Below, piece by piece: positions 59,204 through 64,000 of a stretch of 64,000 nucleotides of DNA (within the stretch, counting starts at the first letter, position 1; the number at the start of each line of letters is the position of its first letter). A program made the position numbers and the translations under genes. The stretch spans positions 2,046,001 to 2,110,000 of the forward strand of contig JAWNGF010000003.1 of assembly GCA_037039685.1 (NCBI GenBank). Reading direction: 5' to 3'. The notes beneath the pieces are model-generated. The model made no database searches, was not told the origin of the DNA, and worked only from the letters and a program-made list of their open reading frames with translations. The stretch comes from Ceratobasidium sp. AG-K (lineage: Eukaryota > Basidiomycota > Agaricomycetes > Cantharellales > Ceratobasidiaceae).

Positions 59204-62200
59204 CATGGGTTCACAGCTTTACAGAGGGCGACCTAACGACAAAGTTTGCAGGTCGGAGAGTGTTCAAGTGTTGTGGATGGCCTGGTCTACTGATTTGATA
59301 ATATATGTAACCTTTATTGATCTGACTGCGTCGATCGATCCCACCGAGTTAGACTTCCATATCAGAGATATGCACAAAGGGGCTGGTCTCACGATCCGAC
59401 AAATCGGATGCAGAAGCGACGCAAAACGGGGTGCAGAACTCGCAAATGTGTGTGTTAATCCATATACGGCAAACCCCAGACTGTGGTATTGGCACATACA
59501 ACTGTGTTCGCGTCGTTGGCACTTACCGTATCCACTGAGAGGCCCTCCCCCCTGCCGTCGTTTCAGCACCGCATACAACCCACCCCCCGAGAGTTACTAG
59601 GCCCTATGTGGTCTAATGCCCATGGCCAAACCACCAACTATCAATCCCCCGGTCACTATGTGCCGCGCGAGACTTACCCCAACTACGACAGCTGCCGCCA
59701 TCTGGTTCAAAACCGTCAATAGGTTCGCGATGACTATCACCAGCGGTTTGATTATCAATGGCTCAAATCCTTGCCCGCGCGAGCGATCTGCAGCCATAGG
59801 CTCATTGTCGAATTGTTTCCTCCTCCCACTCTAGACGTGACTGACCAAAGGCATGGCGTTGCCGTACCGGCTTCAATACGTTCATCTCAAGATCCACTAG
59901 CCCGTCTCAGTCACGTCTTGCTCGGCACTTTGCAACACTTGGTAAACCGACTTATGTACCATAACAAACCAATCATCTTAGCCCTATCTGTGGCTTGGAG
60001 TTCAAATCCGAGCGGCGATATACGCCTCATCAAGCCCTCCGAGACAAAACAGCGGCAATACTGCAAGCGGCAGTAAAAACAGACGTTATTAGTTAGCCGA
60101 GTATAGGTTATTTGGAGGAAGAAGTTGCGCGATGCTATCCATATTAGGTGTATTACGTGCGTAGTTTCACGTAACAGCCAATGTGTGTACGTATCAAATT
60201 TCTGAAAGCGCAACTGTAGCGCTTCGTGCAGAGCCCTATACCGCACCTGCCTAGTTCTTCCGGTAGACGGCAAAAGCATACGCCGGGTTTGTGAAACCCT
60301 TTCATACGGGGTTAACCTTGACATGGTGGTTTTTCTCCGCAAGCAACAGAGGTCGAAGGCATGGTTGACATATTGGAGCCAATTCAGCGTCCTGGAGGAA
60401 GCCCACGTGGCAAATATTAAGCACTTCAGCCGATCAGGACATAAAAAGGAGCAATAGCAACACTGATGACATGCAGGAACTCCGAAACGTAGATTAAAAT
60501 GAGCCGGACGGTTGATTGAAATATAGAATGCGGAGGTGCACCACTCCAAACCCGGTCCAGCGGCTTTATGTGCCTGTCAGCTTTTGTCCTGGCTGACAAG
60601 AGTATTCAAGCTCACGCAGTCCGCTACGTACTTACGGTGTGATATTCAACCGACGAGAAACGACTTTGTCATAGCAGCGCGTCCCTATGACATCAGGTGG
60701 TGACGTTTTAGTAAGGTTACGTTGCGATAATGGATTCTATTGGTTCGCAAGCCGCGCCCCAACCGCGGCAATGCAAGGCCAAAATTTGGTGCTGACCCGG
60801 CCTATGCTTACAGTAGTTGACGCGCGCGCGTGTGGCACAAAAGTGCCGAGCCCATCTTGAGAACCCTCGAACCACTTCCTCTGCAACGATTCCTAGGCTA
60901 AGCCATAGCACAAAGTATAATCGGGTGTTACAAAAATTGAAGCGTAGCTAGCCTAACATAGTAATTGCATTGGAGCTCGTTATACGACTGCAAGGCCTAG
61001 ATTCTGTGTAGAGATAGTTCACGCTTGACCCAGCCCCAATCGACACTGACGATGTGGATTGGCGATACAATGCCAGATAAGGTTAGGCCTGGGAAACACT
61101 TCATTATGTGACTAATCACCAGACGATCACACTCCCCCCGCCTGCGGCGGGCGACCACTATCCGACGTATCATGCCTCATGTTTGTCAAACCCAAACACC
61201 AAAACGGGGATCTCTGCCCAGTCGGCGCAACCTCCGCCCCTGGTGCGTATTTGCTCGGCCAAGGTGATCAAATCCTAGGAGCGAACAACTCTCGTGTGGG
61301 TTCAAGTAACTATCTACTTGATCACGCTGAAGTTCTTGATATCCAAATTCTTGACGCACTCTGGAATTATAGGAACCAGGCGGTGAACTGGTCCGTCCGA
61401 TCAACGGCGGACCGAGGCTTACGAGGTCAACTTGCATCCAACCCTCTCTTTCGCACCATTCGGATTCCTCTCCTTGTCATGCTTAGTGACCTTGGGAATG
61501 TTCTTTCCCATGATTCCAAAGTGCTATTGCGCCGCTAGGAGTTCACCTAGGATAATTCCGGAGGTAGCGCTTTCCGGCGTCTAGACGACTGATTATGGTG
61601 CCCCACAGGCGTGGCGATTGTGGCAAGGCAGGCTGTTGGAAGTGGCACTAACTTGTATGGTCAGCATCCTCCGTCTTCAAAATTTGTCAAGCAGTCCCTA
61701 ACCTTCGTGATTCATTGACACTACAGTAGATCACAATCAGGTGTTTGACAGACTTGACCCTAAACTGAGTGAACGTGCTCGACATTGGTGGGTTCGAAAG
61801 AGGGAGAGATCGAATCGTCGAATGGCAATACGGCTGCGGCTTTATTGCTTCAAAATGCCTCAGGAGTCCTTTCTACCCGGGCAGCTGGAGATGGCTAGGA
61901 CAAGGTCTAATACTACAAGAGATGAGGTATCAACTTCGTTGGGTTTTCATTGAGACTATAGCTTCGCAATAAAGACAGAACACTAGGTTGACCGCCTAAA
62001 TCCCAACCGTAAATTTCCTTGCCCGCGCCGGCGCTCGGAGTGTGGATGGCCGAGTTGGTGGCTCATAGTGCCATGCCGGCATTGGTTCAAGTAAGTGCGT
62101 ATTTGGTTGCAAGGATAGTTGTGCCGCCTTTAGTGTGTTGAGGTTCTACCCACGTTCTGATAAACACGCCTCGTCCGGGTAGAATAAAATAATATGAGTT

Positions 62201-64000
62201 GGTTGGAGTGTCAATATGATTTCAATTCCTATCATGTCCTATCACATAGCCAAGGCTCAATGTTTCCACTCGCAAATTGTGCTCGCCGCGTCATGTCGAC
62301 ATGTGATCGTGCGCTTTGAACCGACTTACGAGAAAGTCACAACCTCGTGGCCTCGCCGTGATGCCAATGCTCATCTTGCGTTATCTGTACTCTATTACAA
62401 CAATACGTCCCGCCGGTTTGCGAATAAGGTGCACGTTGGCTTCTTGTCAAGCGGCGTTTCTACAGAGCAGGGTTAATATCCACGGATATCGGGATTCGGG
62501 GTGCTCATAAGGTTACTTTGTTCTACCCACAGGTTCCGTCAGGCTCTGTATATGCTAGGGAGCTTCTGCTCAGTCGTTACAAGAGTAAGCCACTTATTGT
62601 GAGAGACCTAGGGGTAACCGGACCGGATCGTTGACATTGCCGTCGCTCGAGCAAAGAGAGCAAGACGTTATGAAACGCACAGATCCTGCTTAGCCAGGCA
62701 TCAGGTCCTAACCAATACACAACGCTGGCCCAGCGGCCTAGGCATGATTCGCCCGGCCACAATAGCCGCGGTTCGGGCAGGCATCGGTTGCGTTCGGCCT
62801 GGATGCGCCCTCGATACCTCTGGGTTTAGGCTTCTGATCGACGTTATGGCGTAGGGTTGTGTGCCCGATTCGCAATGTCCTGCGGCGATTCGGCAAGTGA
62901 CTGGCGTAGGGTGATTCGCCGTGTTAGCTCAAGCAGTTTGAGCTACCCTCGACGACGAACAGGCAGACGGTGTGTCTGGCCTTGGTATCGAACAATTCGC
63001 CCAAGGGGCCCAAATGTTAGGGTGGAAAGCGAACCATAGTGTCAGACGAATATGGTGGTGGGTGTTCGTGGTCGGGAATTGACCTATTCCGTTTGTAGGC
63101 AAGTTATGCTTGGTATGATGAACCCTATTTCATATTTCGACCCGGTTCTCCGCACCTGATTTCTGCACCCTGCTCTGATCTCTTGATCAAAATCGACTTG
63201 ATCTTCTCTTCAACGACGACCTCTAGAGGGCTTGCGTAAATACGAGGGCAAATCGTCATGATTACCATCAACGACCCGCCCCCCTTTCATGACCATTACT
63301 TCCCTCCCTGCCGTGTTCAGTCACTTCGAGACCTATGGTCTCAAAATACCCTTGTGCGCCAGCGGAGGTCGACCTCTAGGCCGGTATGCGTATCATCTAT
63401 ACTACCAGCAAACGGCAGGCAACGTATCTTCGCAAGTGAAGTGAGTCTCAACCATCTCGGTACCCACCTGTCTCACTCCCTACCCCTAGGTCGCCGACCT
63501 ATACTCGCACGCACAGGATCCTTATAATCATGACTACCATGCTGGTTATTTTTGCGGCAGTATGCATTCTGGGCGTGATAATGGATCTATTGCCGCTTCG
63601 TTCTCCGTTTAACCAACAATCCGTTCCCGTCGGTTTGTCTCCGTCGCCACCTCCCAAGGCTCCGGCTGGGTGCAAGCTCCGAGGTGACGGACAGGGCACC
63701 GTACAGACCTTCGTATCACTCACGATGGAGGTGCATCATGGTGGTGAGTTTGGTGACGGTCTCGTGGTTATTCGAGCTAACACGTCTATTGTTTCACAGC
63801 GAGGGTCTACGCAGCCGCCAATGCGGGCAGGGGGCGCATGAATCCACTCATACCAGCGTTGGCGGAAAATGTTGGTGCGACGAAGTTTGACTCTACTAAT
63901 CGTGGGCGGACCCCAGGTCGGTGGTCATTAGCTTTTACTTGATTAATGGCGGTCTTATTTGTGTATCTCGATCACCATATTCGTAGGCACCCAAGCCGGC
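59204..64000. other. Right flank, no recognisable gene
   Basis: No domain, repeat or transposon similarity is seen. The longest open frame is 59911-60549 on the minus strand (212 codons, rich in Cys/Arg/Leu, no homology recognised). A 103-codon frame at 63530 has a hydrophobic start. Both could be chance. Content is CpG-rich compared with the decayed elements. It shows no relation to the left flank. Confidence 0.55.

Noticed and set aside
59911..60549. 212-codon open frame on the minus strand in the right flank
   Set aside because: Composition (many Cys, Arg, Leu, no blocks of similarity) looks like chance reading. No intron or neighbour supports it.
62045..62115. tRNA-like sequence with TGGCCGAGTTGG (A box) and GGTTCAAGT (B box)
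   Set aside because: No complementary acceptor stem could be found, and the B box lacks the usual following CC. A covariance-model scan would settle it.
63530..63841. 103-codon frame with a signal-peptide-like hydrophobic start
   Set aside because: Short, with no domain or known relative, and overlapped by an open frame on the other strand. Not enough to call a gene.

Overview
This 64 kb window is fungal repeat DNA. Everything from 3,188 to 59,203 is one nest of transposable elements. The organism is most likely a basidiomycete, and a Rhizoctonia-like agaricomycete would fit, but that is an inference. The evidence is GT-AG introns of only 51-70 nt, Ty3 elements with a C-terminal chromodomain, and a PIF/Harbinger transposase. 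I see no ordinary host gene, rRNA, tRNA or CRISPR array.

Layout. Bases 1-3,187 and 59,204-64,000 are flanks with no recognisable gene. The outermost element is a PIF/Harbinger DNA transposon. It has 303-bp terminal inverted repeats (3,188-3,490 and 58,901-59,203) and a 3-bp CAT target duplication. It carries two convergent genes: an unrecognised two-or-more-exon gene on + (32,181-33,420 joined to 55,203-56,903), and a four-exon, apparently intact DDE transposase on - (58,767-57,106). Without later insertions it would be about 5.9 kb.

Seven Ty3 (Metaviridae, chromovirus-type) retrotransposons sit inside it and are labelled T1-T7 here. T2 (3,785-32,180, -) is an old, distinct family near the left end. 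Inside T2 lie T1 (4,901-12,122, +) and T3 (14,036-28,490, -). Inside T3 lies T4 (17,692-24,913, -). T5 (33,488-55,194, +) split an intron of the Harbinger + gene. Inside T5 lies T6 (35,944-50,395, -), and inside T6 lies T7 (42,520-49,744, -). Five of the seven have matching 5-bp target duplications: T3 TGTTT, T4 CTTTT, T5 TTCAA, T6 GGAAG, T7 GCATT. T1 and T2 have mismatched flanks and so have been rearranged.

How the genes work together. Each family-1 element carries gag, pol (protease, RT, RNase H, integrase, chromodomain) and a third gene, ORF3, in the position of env. ORF3 encodes an unrecognised tryptophan-rich protein of about 250 residues. Gag and Pol are in a -1 relation with a conserved slippery heptamer just before the gag stop. 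A 12-nt primer-binding site is exactly complementary to the inferred 5' end of the transcript, which indicates Tf1-like self-priming. In T2 both partners have changed together, so pairing is kept.

Decay. Almost all damage is C-to-T or G-to-A at CpG. It makes CGA-to-TGA stops and turns catalytic Asp into Asn. T4 (protease, integrase), T7 (RT), T6 (RNase H plus a stop), T5, T3 and T2 are all hit. T1 is the least damaged copy. The left Harbinger TIR differs from the right at 11 sites, all of them CpG on the right.
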